Origin: Phytophthora quininea
Lineage: Eukaryota; Oomycota; Peronosporomycetes; Peronosporales; Peronosporaceae
NCBI GenBank assembly: GCA_011947345.1
Contig: JAAVTG010000707.1
Location: 1 to 44,364, forward strand
Direction: 5' to 3'
DNA length: 44,364 nucleotides
A program made the position numbers and the translations under genes. Each line of letters opens with the position of its first letter. Position 1 is the first letter of the stretch. The notes beneath the pieces are model-generated. The model saw only the letters and a program-made list of their open reading frames with translations. It was not told where the DNA came from and ran no database searches. Below, one piece after another: positions 42,426 through 44,364 of this stretch.

Positions 42426-44364
42426 TATATATAGTCGGCGCTACATGTATCGCACTAAATGACGTCGCGTTATGGGAGCTCTATTTTGAGCTTTGCTGCT
42501 GTTATTCCTGTAGCGCGCTGCTTTAGCGCCCAAGTAGTACTACTCGATACACTATTTTCGGTTATCAGACGATACTGACGGTAATACTGATCAGAGCATA
42601 ATGAAACTAAGTGTAACTAGGGTTTCAGTATGGCGAACATGATGGTGATACTCTGAGCGAGCAGAAACAGGCGCATCCGCCAATCAGCGATCCGCAACGA
42701 AAACAACGGCTGTGCTCCACCGGTTGAGCTGAAAACTTGAGAACTATGTTTTCATATACGAGGAACATGATGGTGATAGTCTGATGTGACAGAGACAGGC
42801 ATCAGCCAATCAGCGATCAGGAACGATTGCTGCGGCTGTACATACCGGTTCGGCTGAAAACGTAGGGGACGACGCTTTCATATACAGGGAAGAAGATGGT
42901 GATAGTGTGAAAAGACAGAGACAGCCCCATCACCCAATCAGCGATCGGAAGGATAGCTATGGCCGGAATTACCGTTGGGATGAAAACGGAGATACGTTTT
43001 CTTGTGATACGATGTTGATTGTCTGTGGCGACATAGACAGCCCCATCAGCCAATCAGCGAGTGCAACGTTATCTACGTGGCACACATTTCGACTAAAACC
43101 TTGAGAATTACGTTTTTGTATGAGAACACGATAGTGACATTGCGAAGTATAGAACAGGCCTGTCAAGCAGTCAACGATCAGTAAGATAATTACGGCCGCC
43201 TCCCGTTTGGGATGAGAACTTGGAGACTACGTTTTCGTATGTGGGGAAAAGATGGTGATAGTTTGCAGCGACAGAAACTGGTGCATCCGCCAATGAGCGT
43301 TCACATACGCCATTGCAGGCATCGTACCCGACGGATTCAGTGAGTAGATATGTTTCGACGCAAGGTGAACTTGCTGGTTGGACTCAACGAAGAACATAAT
43401 GAAAGTACGTCGAGTCTGTGATTATGAGACAAATGGTGTGTAAGGTCGGAATATGTGTAGCAACTGAATGTGCGTATGTAGGTTTGAATGTTTGTATAGT
43501 GAAGTGTATGCAGCGTATCATTGGAGGTTGGGAAGTCTGTTGTCGAGGATATGTGTCGAATAAGCGTGTTATCATATATAGATGTGTGTATGGGAACGAC
43601 AAAAAAGTATGTGACTAGTTAATGCAACGAGATCAATAAGAAGAGTGGAAACAGGTCATGGATGACTATGTGCGAAGTATTGATTGGGAATCATGGTGAG
43701 TGAGTGTACGCTTGGTAGAAGTAGAATAGGTGTCGAATAGGAGTGTAGTAAGGGAATGTATGCAGAGAATGCGTGTTATTGTGTATGGATGTGTTGGTGT
43801 TTGAATGTTCGTAGTATATGGTTTGAGTAAAAGGAAGGTGTAAATAGTATGATTTGGTGATAGGTAAATGAGAAAGATAGAGTGGGAGTGAAAGAAAGAA
43901 GAAAAAAGAAAAGAATGATAATAGTTGATTATAATGAGATGGATTGGGATTGATAGGAAAGGTGATTTGAATGATTTGATAGAGTTAGGTAGTAATGTGG
44001 AAAAATGAAGAAGAAGTATGTAGGAGTATGGATAGTATATAATAGTGTAAGAGTGTATATAGGTGTAAGTGTAGAGGTGTAAGAGTAGATATGTGGATAT
44101 TGTATGGAGAAGAATGAGTATGTGAAATAGGAATGTTTAAAGAAGGAGTATGTAGAGAATAATGGGTGTAGTGTAAAGTATGAGTGTGTAGATAAGAGTG
44201 TGTGAGAAGAGAAAAAATGGAGTTGAGGAAGGAAAGAAAATGTGAGTAATAGAAAATTGAAGAAAAATGGATGTTTGTGTGTGAGTGTATGTGAGTGTAT
44301 GTAAGTATGTAGAGTATGGATGTTTGTGGTAAATAGAAGTGTATGTGGAGTGTGAGTGTAAGTA
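42426..44364 (+). repeat. Subtelomeric unit 14, cut by the window edge
   Basis: It starts at a degraded boundary (TATATATAGTCGGCGCTACAT) and runs through subrepeats and the AG-rich segment to the window end, where TG-rich sequence begins. Single-base deletions relative to the other units are very frequent. Confidence 0.85.

Overview
The window looks like a subtelomere of an oomycete (Phytophthora-like). Three things support this. The retroelement proteins have the wording typical of oomycete Ty3/gypsy elements. TTTAGGG telomere-type repeats lie inside the window. The right-hand 28.6 kb is an array of long head-to-tail repeats ending in TG-rich, telomere-like tracts. The G-rich telomere strand reads left to right, so the chromosome end should lie to the right. 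No ordinary host gene, tRNA, rRNA or CRISPR array could be supported.

Layout. (1) 1-2749: a decayed plus-strand Ty3/gypsy pol remnant (RT, RNase H, integrase pieces), then an LTR-like non-coding stretch. (2) 2750-15776: a 13.0 kb minus-strand LTR retrotransposon with near-identical LTRs (528 and 527 bp, three differences), a candidate primer-binding site and a short polypurine tract. It carries gag with three CCHC knuckles, an unrecognised second ORF, and pol (DTG protease, RT, RNase H, integrase, chromodomain-like tail). It has two extra genes between pol and the 3' LTR: an antisense gene for a predicted nuclear protein with an acidic tail, and a sense gene for a multi-pass membrane protein that reads into the 3' LTR. 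The reading frames are broken by about ten single-base shifts. (3) 15777-44364: fifteen subtelomeric units. Fourteen begin at the same left boundary, (TA)n followed by GGTCGGCGCTAC. Right ends vary, from a 238 bp stub to about 3 kb. A complete unit runs: boundary block, five or so CCAAT-containing ~129 bp subrepeats, an AG-rich segment, and a TG-rich degenerate telomere-like tract. One tract (31285-31375) still holds 13 heptamers of TGTAGGG/TTTAGGG. A 1259 bp truncated unit is tandemly repeated five times at 31613-37910. A 1.2 kb segment (21361-22523) belongs to no other unit.

The two strongest unexplained signals are these. First, an octamer family RGAACRST (reverse complement ASYGTTCY) is scattered through the whole 13 kb retroelement. 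I counted about 100 copies of the core heptamer by hand, on both strands, in coding sequence, non-coding sequence and LTRs, against roughly 6 expected and none in the adjacent 2.7 kb. This resembles a dense binding-site array that a mobile element carries for its own regulatory or anti-silencing protein. Second, the fixed-left, variable-right organisation of the subtelomeric units is the pattern expected from repeated attachment of an element to eroding chromosome ends.
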